Source: Mycobacterium sp. OAS707
GTDB lineage: Bacteria; Actinomycetota; Actinomycetes; Mycobacteriales; Mycobacteriaceae
Length of the DNA: 64,000 nucleotides
Reading direction: 5' to 3'
Assembly (NCBI RefSeq): GCF_014873705.1
Contig: NZ_JADBDS010000003.1
Span: 620,001 to 684,000, forward strand
Part shown: positions 7,326 to 15,702 of the stretch, piece after piece
Layout of the letters: each line of letters opens with the position of its first letter
Position numbering within the stretch: position 1 is the first letter of the stretch
The notes under the pieces: generated by a model
The model's database searches: none
Told to the model about the DNA's origin: nothing
Seen by the model: only the letters and a program-made list of their open reading frames with translations
Made by a program: the position numbers and the translations under genes

Positions 7326-8042
7326 CTAAGCCGCGGCAGAACCGACCGGGACGAACCCCGAGCCCGGTCGGTTCTTGGCGGTGATGTCTGCCAACTGGGT
7401 GCTGAACGACATGGTCACCGCAGGCGTGTGCAGCGGTATGTACTTGACGACGCACGTCGGCAAATCCTCGCTGAATGCGCCGTGGATCATGCCGACCAGT
7501 CGGTTGTTGACGGTGACCGGCGCGCCGGAATCGCCGGGCTGGCCGCAGACCTGGTTGACGATCGTGCCCGGCTGATCACCAGGCCCCCACGTCACACCGC
7601 ACGAATAACCTGTCGTGCGACCGAGTTTGCACGCGATGTCGCCGAATACCGGATCGGGCCCAAGGCCGTCGATCTGGAAACCCTTGACGTTGTTGACCGG
7701 TTGCACCTTCTGCGGGTCGAACTGAATGACCGCATAGTCGAGCGTGTCATTGCCCGCGACCATGGTGCCCAGCACGCCCGCCGCTTCAGCGCCTTCGGCG
7801 GACACCTGCTCGCCCTGACCTCCGCAGTGCGCCGAGGTGAAGCCGATGAGGTTGCCGCGGTTGTCGCTGCCGATCGCGGTGAGCGTGCAGAACGTGTCGC
7901 CTTCGATCACGATGCCAGAACCGCCGCCCAACGGAACCAGCCCGTCGGCGTGCGCGGACGGCAGCAGCAGCGCGAACAGCGCCACGACCACCGCGGAAAC
8001 AGTCAGGCAGCGGACGCTGGTCCTCAACTTCTCAACCCCCAT
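7326..8042 (-). CDS. Secreted S1-family serine protease (Rv3668c type)
   Basis: Exported chymotrypsin-fold protease of 238 aa. A signal peptide (basic start, hydrophobic core 13-28, cleavage probably after the AHA at 30-32) precedes the mature domain. The catalytic triad is visible as H72 in TSAHCGG, D102 in NDTLDYAV and S172 in GQPGDSGAP. Cysteines at 52, 73, 138, 148 and 166 suggest disulfides outside the membrane. The substrate is unknown. It is transcribed alone, convergent with acs, with stop codons directly adjacent and no terminator between. The 117-bp region upstream is shared with the divergent holin-like gene. Confidence 0.9.
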   Translation of the reverse strand: MGVEKLRTSVRCLTVSAVVVALFALLLPSAHADGLVPLGGGSGIVIEGDTFCTLTAIGSDNRGNLIGFTSAHCGGQGEQVSAEGAEAAGVLGTMVAGNDTLDYAVIQFDPQKVQPVNNVKGFQIDGLGPDPVFGDIACKLGRTTGYSCGVTWGPGDQPGTIVNQVCGQPGDSGAPVTVNNRLVGMIHGAFSEDLPTCVVKYIPLHTPAVTMSFSTQLADITAKNRPGSGFVPVGSAAA

Positions 8043-8159
8043 CGATGTGCCGCCCGACCGATCAACCGGGCCAGTCTAACGTCGGCCGGGATCGTTTCCA
8101 TGGACGGCACGTGGCAACATGAACGCGACTGACACCGTGATGCGGGGAGGAAATGTTCC

Positions 8160-8669
8160 GTGAGTGATCGCAGGGATGGCGTGCCGACGACTGTGACCTC
8201 GATACCGCTGGTCGACCCGCATGCGCCCAAGGAAAATCCGTCCATCGGTGACCTCGTGAAGGATGCGACGGCCCAGGTGTCGACGCTGGTGCGGGCGGAG
8301 GTCGAACTCGCCAAGGCCGAGATCACGCGGGACGTCAAAAAGGGCCTCACCGGCAGCGTGTTCTTCATCCTGGCGCTGGTGGTGCTGTTCTACTCCACAT
8401 TCTTTTTCTTCTTCTTCCTCGCCGAGTTGCTGGACACCTGGCTGTGGCGGTGGGTTGCGTTCCTGATCGTGTTCGCCCTGATGCTCGTGGTCACCGGCGT
8501 CCTTGCGTTGTTCGGCTACCTGAAGGTGCGACGCATTCGCGGGCCGCAGCAGACCATCGAGTCGGTGAAGGAAACCCGCGAGGCCCTCACCCCGGGCCAT
8601 GACAAGGCGCTGACCTCGTCGCCCAATGGTGACGGCAAACCCCTGGCGACCGATCCGTCAGGCTGGTAG
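8160..8669 (+). CDS. Phage-holin-3-6-family membrane protein (Rv3669 type)
   Basis: Small inner-membrane protein of 169 aa resembling the Phage_holin_3_6/YqjE family. A soluble N-terminus with an amphipathic segment is followed by two membrane helices at about 64-90 (a phenylalanine-rich core) and 95-121, then a polar C-terminus. The GTG at 8160 is supported by GGGGAGG about 9 nt upstream. It is translationally coupled to ephE: its TAG overlaps the next GTG by one base. In this family the function is unknown and it need not be a true holin. The conserved operon with an epoxide hydrolase suggests an envelope-associated role. Confidence 0.88.
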   Translation: MSDRRDGVPTTVTSIPLVDPHAPKENPSIGDLVKDATAQVSTLVRAEVELAKAEITRDVKKGLTGSVFFILALVVLFYSTFFFFFFLAELLDTWLWRWVAFLIVFALMLVVTGVLALFGYLKVRRIRGPQQTIESVKETREALTPGHDKALTSSPNGDGKPLATDPSGW

Positions 8670-9613
8670 TGGCCCCACCCGACCCGTCGGTGGTGCGCAT
8701 CGACGGTCCCTGGCGTCATCTCGAGGTGCACGCCAACGGGATTCGCTTCCACGTCACGGAAGCGGAGTCGGCCGATACGGGTTCGATCACGGATCGCCCG
8801 CTGGTGATCCTGCTGCACGGCTTCGGCTCGTTCTGGTGGTCGTGGCGGCACCAATTGCGCGGCCTGACCGGTGCCAGAGTGGTCGCGGTCGACCTGCGGG
8901 GCTACGGCGGCACCGATAAACCGCCCCGCGGCTACGACGGCTGGACGCTTGCCGGCGACACCGCGGGCCTGGTCCGCGCACTGGGCCACAAGTCCGCGAC
9001 GCTGGTCGGCCATGCCGACGGCGGGCTGGTGTGTTGGGCCACGTCTGTGCTGCACCCGCGGATGGTGCGCGCGATCGCGGTGGTGAGCTCGCCGCATCCC
9101 GTCGCGCTGCGGGCCTCCGCGCTGACCCGCCGCGACCAGGGCCGGGCACTGATGCCGTCGATGCTGCGCTACCAGGTTCCGATCTGGCCGGAGCGATCGT
9201 TGACCCGCCACGACGCCGAGGAGCTGGAACGCTTGGTGCGCAGCCGTGCCAGCGGCAAATGGCAAGCCTGCGAAGACTTCTCGGAGACGATTCGGCATAT
9301 GCGACGGGCCATCCAGATTCCCTCGGCGGCGCATTCGGCGCTGGAGTATCAGCGCTGGGCGGTACGCAGCCAGCTGCGCGGCGAGGGCAGGCGCTTCATG
9401 CGGTCGATGAAACGTCCGCTGCCGGTGCCGGTGCTGCACCTTCGCGGGGACGCCGACCCCTACGTGCTGGCCGATCCGGTGTACCGCACCCAGCGCTACG
9501 CCCCGCACGGCCGCTACGTATCCATCGCAGGCGCAGGGCATTACGGCCACGAGGAAGCACCAGAGCTGGTCAACGAGCAGCTGTCGCGGTTCTTGGCGCA
9601 GGTGTACCGCTAG
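8669..9613 (+). CDS. ephE: Alpha/beta hydrolase, epoxide hydrolase EphE-like
   Basis: Alpha/beta-fold hydrolase of 314 aa, orthologue of Rv3670. The oxyanion motif HGF sits at residues 50-52 and the nucleophile elbow VGHADGG gives D117, an aspartate as in epoxide hydrolases and dehalogenases. The acid lies in RGDADPY and the catalytic histidine in GAGHYGHEE near the C-terminus. Two tyrosines expected in the lid of classical epoxide hydrolases are not obvious to me, so the substrate is open. The GTG start overlaps the upstream TAG by one base. The TAG stop interlocks with that of marP as CTAG. Confidence 0.87.
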   Translation: MAPPDPSVVRIDGPWRHLEVHANGIRFHVTEAESADTGSITDRPLVILLHGFGSFWWSWRHQLRGLTGARVVAVDLRGYGGTDKPPRGYDGWTLAGDTAGLVRALGHKSATLVGHADGGLVCWATSVLHPRMVRAIAVVSSPHPVALRASALTRRDQGRALMPSMLRYQVPIWPERSLTRHDAEELERLVRSRASGKWQACEDFSETIRHMRRAIQIPSAAHSALEYQRWAVRSQLRGEGRRFMRSMKRPLPVPVLHLRGDADPYVLADPVYRTQRYAPHGRYVSIAGAGHYGHEEAPELVNEQLSRFLAQVYR

Positions 9614-10800
9614 CCGCCGACGCAGGCGCCGGTCGGAACGCGTTGCGTGTTGCCGATCTTCGCCATCTGGCGGGAGACTTCCTTCGCGGTCAACACGAAG
9701 CCGGTGTCGGCGTCGTCGACGGCTGCGCCGAACACCACACCGAGCACCTTGCCGCTGCGGTCAAGCATCGGCCCACCCGAATTTCCTTGCCGCACAGTGC
9801 CTCTGATGGTGTACACCTCGCGGGTGACGGTGGCGGTGCGATAGATGTCGGGTCCGTTGAGCTCGATGATCTCGCGAACACGGGCAGGTGTTGCGACGAA
9901 GTCGCCGCCGCCGGGGTAGCCCATCACGATCGCGTCGGTGCCCGTCGGTGCGCCACCCTGGACGAATTCCAGCGGCGCTGACTGCAGGTTCGGCACGTCG
10001 AGTATCGAGATGTCGGCTTCGGGGTCATAGGAGACCACGCTTGCGTCGTAGGTCTGTCCGTCGACCTCGACGGTGACGCTGTCTGAGCCGGCGACCACGT
10101 GCGCATTGGACATCACGCGGTTCGGTCCGACCACGAAACCGGTTCCCTCCAACACCTTTTGACAGCTGGGCGCCACGCCGCGGATCTTCACGACACTGGG
10201 CCGGCTGGCGGTCACGACGGCGTCATTGGCCAGCGCTGCGTCGGGAGCGTCGACGGCGATGATCGGGGTGCGGCCGTACTGGGAGAGCACGTCGGGCAGA
10301 CCCGACGTATCCAGCAGCGCCGACAGCCGAGTCGGCACGGACTTCAGCCAACTGGGTGCCACCTCGTCGACCTGGGCGAGCACCTTCGACCCGCGCACGG
10401 CAGCCGCCAGGTTGGGCTGGTCCGAGGACGTCAGCGGGGTCGCGAGCATCCACGCCGCGACCAGCACCGCGATCAACTGCAGGCCGACGCCGATGATCGA
10501 GTCGAACGTGCGCAGCGTGCGGTTGCGCAGCGCGCCGCGCACCGCCCGGCCCAGCACCACACCGGCGATCTCACCGATCACCACCAGCGCGAGGATCAGG
10601 AACAGCGTGACGAACAGCTTGGTGCGGGGGCCGCTGATGTGCGTGACGATGTGCGGCGCCAACAGCACGCCTGCGACCGCGCCGAGCACGACGCCGACGA
10701 ATGACAGCAGGGAGCCGAGTGCGCCGGAGCGCCATCCGGAGATGGCGGCAACGAACGCGATCGCGAGGACGGCGAGGTCAAGCCACTGTGACGATGTCAT
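9610..10800 (-). CDS. marP: Membrane-anchored periplasmic serine protease MarP
   Basis: Orthologue of Rv3671c, needed in M. tuberculosis for acid and oxidative-stress survival, where it cleaves the peptidoglycan hydrolase RipA (396 aa here). Four membrane helices fill roughly residues 5-125 (CvpA-like region). A chymotrypsin-like protease domain follows with H234 (SNAHVV), D263 (PEADISIL) and S341 (GNSGGP). Cysteines C213 and C393 correspond to the disulfide that stabilises the active site in the known structure. The ATG overlaps the NUDIX gene stop as ATGA, placing it last in the nth-Rv3673c-NUDIX-marP operon. The stop interlocks with that of ephE. Confidence 0.95.
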   Translation of the reverse strand: MTSSQWLDLAVLAIAFVAAISGWRSGALGSLLSFVGVVLGAVAGVLLAPHIVTHISGPRTKLFVTLFLILALVVIGEIAGVVLGRAVRGALRNRTLRTFDSIIGVGLQLIAVLVAAWMLATPLTSSDQPNLAAAVRGSKVLAQVDEVAPSWLKSVPTRLSALLDTSGLPDVLSQYGRTPIIAVDAPDAALANDAVVTASRPSVVKIRGVAPSCQKVLEGTGFVVGPNRVMSNAHVVAGSDSVTVEVDGQTYDASVVSYDPEADISILDVPNLQSAPLEFVQGGAPTGTDAIVMGYPGGGDFVATPARVREIIELNGPDIYRTATVTREVYTIRGTVRQGNSGGPMLDRSGKVLGVVFGAAVDDADTGFVLTAKEVSRQMAKIGNTQRVPTGACVGG

Positions 10801-11579
10801 TGTTGTGCATCACCGTAGCTGCCCTCGTGCCCGACGAGCGCCATTGCGTCGTCGAGTTCTCGAACGTCGTCGGTGTTCCACGGCCTGGCCCAGCCGGCGA
10901 CGTCGAGCATGGCCGAGATCACCTGACCGGTGAAGCCCCACACCAGCATCTCGTTGAGCAGGAAGGCCGGACCCGCGAAGTGGCGGCCATTTTCCTTGCG
11001 GTACACCATGATTCGGTTTTCGGGATTGATGAACGCCCGCACCGGCACCCGCGCGACGATCGCGGTCTCTGCTTCGTTGACCACCGCCACTGGCCCCGGA
11101 TCCTGTGAATATGCCAGGACCGGCACCACGTGGAACCCCGATGGCGGGATGAACATCCGTTCCAGGGTGCACAGCGGGCGCAGCAGGCTGGTGTCGATGC
11201 CGGTTTCCTCGTTGGCTTCGCGCAGCGCGGTGTGCACAGGTCCTTCGTCGCCGGGGTCGGCCGCCCCACCGGGGAACGCGGCCTGACCTGCGTGGTGGCG
11301 AAGCGTCGAGGCACGCACCGTGAGCAGCAGGTCGGCGTCGTCGGGCAGGCCGCCGGTCGGCGAGTCCGGAGGGCCGGAGAACAGCACCAGCACCGCCGCG
11401 TCGCGCTTCTGCCCCGTGATCGCCGCCTTGGCGTTGGCCGCGGTGAGCAGCGCCAGCATCTCGGCAGGCACGCGCTTTCGATAGGCGCGCTTCACGTGGC
11501 CACAGTTGTCGGTCAGGGGCTTCAACCAGGTCGGGGCCGCGTCAGGGGTCAGCTGCCCCGGTGCGCTGGCCCAACTCAC
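10797..11579 (-). CDS. NUDIX CoA diphosphatase-like hydrolase
   Basis: Orthologue of Rv3672c (260 aa). The NUDIX box lies at residues 104-128, with core residues GG...REANEETGI. It is preceded by the RASTLRHHAGQAAFPGG segment typical of the CoA pyrophosphatase (NudL/UPF0035) subgroup. It probably cleaves CoA or acyl-CoA to phosphopantetheine and 3',5'-ADP in the cytoplasm; the substrate is inferred from the subgroup motif. The GTG start overlaps the thioredoxin-like gene stop as GTGA and its own stop overlaps the marP ATG, so it is tightly coupled on both sides. Confidence 0.92.
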   Translation of the reverse strand: MSWASAPGQLTPDAAPTWLKPLTDNCGHVKRAYRKRVPAEMLALLTAANAKAAITGQKRDAAVLVLFSGPPDSPTGGLPDDADLLLTVRASTLRHHAGQAAFPGGAADPGDEGPVHTALREANEETGIDTSLLRPLCTLERMFIPPSGFHVVPVLAYSQDPGPVAVVNEAETAIVARVPVRAFINPENRIMVYRKENGRHFAGPAFLLNEMLVWGFTGQVISAMLDVAGWARPWNTDDVRELDDAMALVGHEGSYGDAQQ

Positions 11580-12232
11580 CCCGGCACTCCTGTCTTCTGG
11601 CCGACCGCCGGTTCCACCGCCGCGGCGATCTCGTCGGCGCTGGCGAATGACCTCGGCAGAACTTCGGCAACGCTACCGTCCGAGCGCAGCACCACGGTCG
11701 CGGGCATCACGTTGGGTACCCGCAACGCGGCGGCCACCAGCCTGCGTCCGTCCTGCAGCGTCGGCAGCCGCACCCCGAGGTCGGCCAGCCGCAGCAATGC
11801 GGCTTCCTCGTTCTCGTCCTGGTGCACCGTCAGCACGGTGACGCTGGGTCCGACGCGGCGTTGGTATTCGGCCATCGCGGGCAGTTCCTTGGCACATGGC
11901 GCACACCAGTAGGCCCAGAGGTTGAGGATCGTCGGGCGGCCTGCGACAGCCTTGGCCACCTCGACGCTCACACCGTCGCCCGCGCATTCGAGGGTGATGC
12001 CGCGCAACGGCTGAGGCCCTTGCCCGTTGCCGACAGGACACGGCGGCAGGTCGGCGCGTGCGCGCGGGCCTGCGAGGGCTTGGGCGGTGTCGGCGTCGCG
12101 ACGGTCGCGAGGCTGTCCCTGCCCCAGCGACCCTGTCGGCGAACCGTCGTCATCCAGTTGCATCCAGAATGCGACGCCCAGCGCGACCACCACGACCAGC
12201 ACCGCGACGGTCCACCGGGTCGACGTCCTCAT
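11576..12232 (-). CDS. Membrane-anchored TlpA/ResA-like thioredoxin protein
   Basis: Orthologue of Rv3673c (218 aa). An N-terminal membrane anchor (about 8-25) is followed by a linker and a thioredoxin fold with the active site WCAPC (C110, C113), as in TlpA/ResA-type extracytoplasmic disulfide reductases. Additional cysteines occur at about 65 and 83. It probably maintains the thiol state of exported proteins or of cytochrome maturation partners. It lies between nth and the NUDIX gene. Coupling with marP, which carries an essential periplasmic disulfide, makes a role in redox quality control at the envelope plausible. Confidence 0.92.
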   Translation of the reverse strand: MRTSTRWTVAVLVVVVALGVAFWMQLDDDGSPTGSLGQGQPRDRRDADTAQALAGPRARADLPPCPVGNGQGPQPLRGITLECAGDGVSVEVAKAVAGRPTILNLWAYWCAPCAKELPAMAEYQRRVGPSVTVLTVHQDENEEAALLRLADLGVRLPTLQDGRRLVAAALRVPNVMPATVVLRSDGSVAEVLPRSFASADEIAAAVEPAVGQKTGVPG

Positions 12233-12242
12233 CTGCAGCAGG

Positions 12243-13040
12243 TTAGAGGCCGGCCATCGCGAGCAGGTGCTCGGTCTCCGGACCCTTGACCAGCGGCGCT
12301 GCGATCAGCGGGTCGGTGGGCCCTGTGCCGAAGGACGGGCAGTCCTTGGCCAGCACGCACACCCCGCAGGCGGGCTTGCGCGCATGGCAGACGCGCCGGC
12401 CGTGGAAGATCACCCGGTGGCTCAGCAGCGTCCACTCGTGGCGCTCGATCAGCTCGCCGACCGCGTGCTCGACCTTGACCGGGTCCTCTTCGGCGGTCCA
12501 CCGCCACCGGCGCACCAGCCGACCGAAGTGGGTGTCGACGGTGATCCCCGGAATGTCGAACGCGTTGCCCAGGATGACGTTGGCGGTCTTGCGGCCGACG
12601 CCGGGCAGCGTCACCAGTTCCTCGATGGTGTCGGGGACGTTGCCGTCGAAGCGCTCGACCAACTCCTGACCGAGCCGCATCAGCGAGGTGGTCTTGTTGC
12701 GGTAGAAACCAGTCGGCCGGATCAGCTCTTCGAGCTCGGTGCGGTCGGCCTGCGCGTAATCGAGTGCGGTGCGGTAGCGCTTGAACAGCGCGGGCGTGGT
12801 GAGGTTGACGCGCTTGTCGGTGCTTTGCGCCGACAATATGGTCGCCACCGTCAGTTCCAGCGGATTGGTGAAGTCCAGCTCACAGTAGACATGCGGAAAT
12901 GCTTGTGCCAGTGAGCGATTCATCCTGCGAGCCCGGCGGACGAGCCCGACGCGGGTCTCGTTGTCCCACTTGCGCGCCGACGCACGCCGAGGCGCCTTGG
13001 CGGGGGTGGTCTTATCGGCTGAACTCTGGCCAACGGTCAC
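12243..13040 (-). CDS. nth: Endonuclease III (DNA glycosylase/AP lyase)
   Basis: Base-excision repair enzyme removing oxidised pyrimidines, orthologue of Rv3674c (265 aa, with about 20 extra N-terminal residues). The helix-hairpin-helix LPGVGRKTAN and the catalytic aspartate of VDTHFGR are intact. The [4Fe-4S] cluster ligands follow the pattern C-X6-C-X2-C-X5-C near the C-terminus. I chose the GTG at 13040 because TAGGCT ends 7 nt upstream, which implies a leaderless mRNA. An internal start around the conserved WDNETR segment would match the M. tuberculosis length. It is the first gene of the nth-Rv3673c-NUDIX-marP operon. Confidence 0.95.
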   Translation of the reverse strand: MTVGQSSADKTTPAKAPRRASARKWDNETRVGLVRRARRMNRSLAQAFPHVYCELDFTNPLELTVATILSAQSTDKRVNLTTPALFKRYRTALDYAQADRTELEELIRPTGFYRNKTTSLMRLGQELVERFDGNVPDTIEELVTLPGVGRKTANVILGNAFDIPGITVDTHFGRLVRRWRWTAEEDPVKVEHAVGELIERHEWTLLSHRVIFHGRRVCHARKPACGVCVLAKDCPSFGTGPTDPLIAAPLVKGPETEHLLAMAGL

Positions 13041-13047
13041 GAATGTC

Positions 13048-13053
13048 AGCCTA
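13048..13053 (-). promoter_or_regulatory. -10 box TAGGCT of nth
   Basis: On the minus strand TAGGCT is followed by 7 nt and the GTG start of nth, the spacing expected for a leaderless transcript. It would drive the four-gene nth to marP operon. Confidence 0.55.
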
Positions 13054-13145
13054 CGCAGCGGGTACGACGCGCCCGGCGGATACCGGTGCGGACCGGTTAC
13101 ATTTCGTGATCCCGCTGAGACCTTCGCAGTGTTTACTTCACCCTT

Positions 13146-13478
13146 GTGTCTTGGTTGCTCGCTGCGTTTATCCCGGCGTTGCTGATGCTGGCAACATTCG
13201 GGCTGCAGCGACTCGAATCGAATCTCGAAAACGAAGCCGTCTCCGCTGCCGACGTAGCCGAGTTTCTCGACCAAGCCGAGGCTGATGACGTCAACACGCT
13301 GGCGCGGGAAGGCATGGGCAGCGCGCTCGACGGCCTGCATAAGCGATTGGGCGAACAGGAATGGACACTGGCCACTGCGCCAGCCGCTCGCGAGATGTCA
13401 AGTTTGCCAAATCGGCTGGTCATGCATCATCGAGCCAATCCTGAATTTCAGCCGACTCGACATGCCAATCGTGTGTAG
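13146..13478 (+). CDS. Small membrane-anchored protein (Rv3675 type)
   Basis: A 110-aa protein at the position of Rv3675. One N-terminal membrane helix (residues 2-19) precedes an acidic, predicted helical region of about 60 residues, then a basic tail. No catalytic motif is visible. The GTG at 13146 has no Shine-Dalgarno and follows an AT-rich TTTACT 8 nt upstream, suggesting a leaderless mRNA. It is divergent from nth and sits upstream of crp in the same direction. Function unknown. Conservation of position is the main argument that it is real. Confidence 0.78.
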   Translation: MSWLLAAFIPALLMLATFGLQRLESNLENEAVSAADVAEFLDQAEADDVNTLAREGMGSALDGLHKRLGEQEWTLATAPAAREMSSLPNRLVMHHRANPEFQPTRHANRV

Positions 13479-13507
13479 CGTGGGCTAGTCGCGGCGGGCC
13501 GTACCTC

Positions 13508-13513
13508 TAGACT
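13508..13513 (+). promoter_or_regulatory. Candidate -10 box TAGACT of crp
   Basis: TAGACT lies about 70 nt before the crp GTG, so crp would have a normal leader with the GAGGGG ribosome site. I see no TGTGA-N6-TCACA CRP site nearby, so autoregulation is not evident here. Confidence 0.35.
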
Positions 13514-13580
13514 GATTTCGCTAACCAGTAAGAGGTCGGCTGGCGCATGTCATATCACCCAACAGCTTAAGAGGGGCAAC

Positions 13581-14255
13581 GTGGACGAGATCCTGGCGAG
13601 GGCCGGAATCTTCCAGGGGGTCGAACCCAGCGCCGTATCCGCGCTGACCAAGCAACTACAGCCCGTCGACTTTCCGCGCGGACACACGGTGTTCGCCGAG
13701 GGAGAGCCCGGCGATCGGCTGTTCATCATCATTTCGGGCAAGGTCAAGATCGGCCGCCGTTCGCCCGACGGTCGCGAGAATCTGCTCACGATCATGGGTC
13801 CATCGGACATGTTCGGCGAGCTGTCGATCTTCGACCCGGGGCCGCGGACGTCGAGCGCGACAACCATCACCGAGGTACGCGCGGTGTCGATGGACCGCGA
13901 CGCGCTGCGGGCGTGGATCGCCGACCGTCCTGAGATCGCCGAGCAATTGCTGCGAGTCCTGGCCCGCCGCCTTCGTCGCACCAACAACAACCTGGCCGAT
14001 CTGATCTTCACCGACGTTCCCGGCCGCGTGGCCAAGCAACTGCTGCAGTTGGCGCAGCGGTTCGGCACACAGGAGGGCGGCGCGCTGCGCGTGACGCACG
14101 ATCTGACGCAGGAAGAGATCGCGCAGTTGGTCGGCGCATCCCGCGAGACGGTCAACAAGGCGCTCGCCGATTTCGCCCACCGCGGCTGGATTCGCTTGGA
14201 GGGCAAGAGCGTGTTGATCTCCGACTCGGAGCGGCTGGCCCGCCGGGCCCGCTAG
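13581..14255 (+). CDS. crp: cAMP receptor protein CRP (CRP/FNR family regulator)
   Basis: Global cAMP-responsive regulator, orthologue of Rv3676 (224 aa, same length). The cyclic-nucleotide-binding domain contains the phosphate-binding cassette FGELSIFDPGPRTSSA. A C-terminal winged helix with the recognition segment ASRETVNKALADF contacts DNA. The GTG at 13581 is preceded by GAGGGG 5 nt away. It is followed by a convergent MBL gene 12 bp beyond its stop. In M. tuberculosis it controls genes including whiB1, rpfA and respiratory functions. Confidence 0.97.
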   Translation: MDEILARAGIFQGVEPSAVSALTKQLQPVDFPRGHTVFAEGEPGDRLFIIISGKVKIGRRSPDGRENLLTIMGPSDMFGELSIFDPGPRTSSATTITEVRAVSMDRDALRAWIADRPEIAEQLLRVLARRLRRTNNNLADLIFTDVPGRVAKQLLQLAQRFGTQEGGALRVTHDLTQEEIAQLVGASRETVNKALADFAHRGWIRLEGKSVLISDSERLARRAR

Positions 14256-14267
14256 CTCCTTGCGATT

Positions 14268-15044
14268 TCAGGAACGTAAGTAGTCCAGTTGCGCCTGGAC
14301 ACTCCATTCGGCTGCGTCCCATAGCTTTTCGTCGACGTCGGTGTAGACGTGCTCGACGATCTGTCGCGCCGTGGCGTCGTCGCCGAGTGCACGGAGCGCG
14401 CCGCGCACCTGGTCGAGTCGCTCTTCACGGTGTGTCAGGTACATGGCGCTGACGGCTTCGAGGTCGTCGAGGTCGGGCCCGTGGCCGGGCAGCACGGTGC
14501 GATGGCCAAGGCCGTGCAGCCGGCGCAGCGACTCCATATAGTCGCCGAGGCTGCCGTCTTCGTTGTCGATGACGGTGGTGCCGCGGCCCAGCACCGTATC
14601 CGCGGTCAGCACCGCATCGTCGAGCAGGAACGACACCGAGTCGGCGGTATGTCCCGGCGTCGCCATCACCGTGATGCGCAAGCCGGCCGCATCGATGACC
14701 TCACCCTCGGCCAACGGACCGCCGAGGCCGCGCAGGAAGCCGCTGCCGACGGAGCGGACCACCGCGCCGGTACGGGCGACGATCTTGTCGATGGCCCCGG
14801 TGTGGTCTTCGTGTTTGTGGCTGATCAGCACCAGCGGGATCTTTCCGAGTTCGGCGATCTTCGCGACGTGCTCATCGTCGTCGGGCCCCGGGTCGACGAC
14901 CACCATCTCGTCGCTACCCGGTCCGCGCAGCACCCAGGTGTTGGTGCCATCCAGCGTCATCAAGCCCGGGTTGTTGCACAGCAACACCGACGCCGTGTCG
15001 GTGACCGGTCTGAGCAGCCCGTACGCGGGATGCTCGAGGCTCAC
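14268..15044 (-). CDS. Metallo-beta-lactamase-fold hydrolase (Rv3677c type)
   Basis: MBL-fold protein of 258 aa. The di-zinc motif SHKHEDH (H76, H78, D80, H81), a later histidine in ATPGHTAD and another in LPGHGPD mark an active hydrolase of the glyoxalase II/LACTB2-like group. The C-terminal helical extension is typical of that group. The substrate is unknown; LACTB2-like proteins act on RNA or thioesters. The GTG start overlaps the RidA stop as GTGA. It forms an operon with DUF4177 and RidA genes, divergent from the arsA pair. Confidence 0.9.
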   Translation of the reverse strand: MSLEHPAYGLLRPVTDTASVLLCNNPGLMTLDGTNTWVLRGPGSDEMVVVDPGPDDDEHVAKIAELGKIPLVLISHKHEDHTGAIDKIVARTGAVVRSVGSGFLRGLGGPLAEGEVIDAAGLRITVMATPGHTADSVSFLLDDAVLTADTVLGRGTTVIDNEDGSLGDYMESLRRLHGLGHRTVLPGHGPDLDDLEAVSAMYLTHREERLDQVRGALRALGDDATARQIVEHVYTDVDEKLWDAAEWSVQAQLDYLRS

Positions 15045-15496
15045 GACACCTCGACGATGATCTCAACCTCGACGGGCGTATCGATCGGTAGCTCCGAAAC
15101 CCCGACCGCCGAGCGGGCGTGCTTGCCCGCATCGCCGAACACCTCACCGAGCAGCTCCGAGGCTCCGTTGATGACGCCGGGTTGACCGTTGAAGCCCGGC
15201 GCGGATGCGACGAATCCGACGACCTTGACGACGCGGGTGACGCTGTCGATGCCGACCAGCGAATGCACGGCGGCCAATGCGTTGAGTGCGCACGTGCGCG
15301 CCAGCGCCTTGGCCTCCTCGGGGGTCACCTCGCCGCCGACCTTGCCGGTCTGCGGCAGCTTGCCGCCCTGCATCGGCAGCTGGCCCGCGGTGTAGACCAG
15401 GTTGCCGGTGCGCACCGCGGGCACATAAGCACCTGCAGGCGGGACCACGTCCGGAAGCTCGATGCCCAGCTCGGCGAGCCGTTCTGATGCGGTCAT
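15041..15496 (-). CDS. RidA/YjgF-family enamine/imine deaminase
   Basis: Orthologue of Rv3678c (151 aa). It is a member of the RidA/YER057c family, whose typical members hydrolyse reactive 2-aminoacrylate and related imines to protect PLP enzymes. This one belongs to the longer subgroup seen in actinobacteria, with YTAGQLPM near residue 36 and a conserved C-terminal VEVEIIVEV strand. The ATG at 15496 overlaps the preceding DUF4177 stop as ATGA, and its stop overlaps the MBL gene start. The typical catalytic arginine is not clear to me, so deaminase activity is inferred. Confidence 0.88.
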   Translation of the reverse strand: MTASERLAELGIELPDVVPPAGAYVPAVRTGNLVYTAGQLPMQGGKLPQTGKVGGEVTPEEAKALARTCALNALAAVHSLVGIDSVTRVVKVVGFVASAPGFNGQPGVINGASELLGEVFGDAGKHARSAVGVSELPIDTPVEVEIIVEVS

Positions 15497-15654
15497 TTCG
15501 GACGTTTCAGATAGGCGACGTGCTGCTCGCCCGTCGGCCCCGGCAGCACCGACACCAGTTCCCAACCATCCTCACCCCACTGGTCGAGGATCTGCTTCGT
15601 CGCGTGCGTCAGCAGCGGGACGGTGGCGTATTCCCAACGGGTCGGTTCGCTCAT
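15493..15654 (-). CDS. DUF4177-family small protein (Rv3678A type)
   Basis: A 53-residue protein starting at the ATG at 15654. It contains the signature WEYATVPLL and GWELVSVLPG of the DUF4177 family. Its cytoplasmic function is unknown. The stop overlaps the RidA ATG as ATGA, showing translational coupling in a DUF4177-RidA-MBL operon. A longer frame begins upstream, but the conserved domain starts right after this ATG. It is divergent from arsA by 48 bp. Confidence 0.85.
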   Translation of the reverse strand: MSEPTRWEYATVPLLTHATKQILDQWGEDGWELVSVLPGPTGEQHVAYLKRPK

Positions 15655-15690
15655 GTGGCTGAGCTTATCGGGCATCGATTTCCTCCCAGC

Positions 15691-15696
15691 TAGCAT
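15691..15696 (+). promoter_or_regulatory. -10 box TAGCAT of the arsA operon
   Basis: TAGCAT ends 6 nt before the GTG at 15703. The 48-bp divergent spacer has no Shine-Dalgarno before that GTG, so a leaderless transcript is likely. Confidence 0.55.
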
Positions 15697-15702
15697 GCAG
15701 GT

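Noticed and set aside
13450..13580. CRP autoregulatory site upstream of crp
   Set aside because: I searched the leader by eye for TGTGA-N6-TCACA and found no acceptable match.
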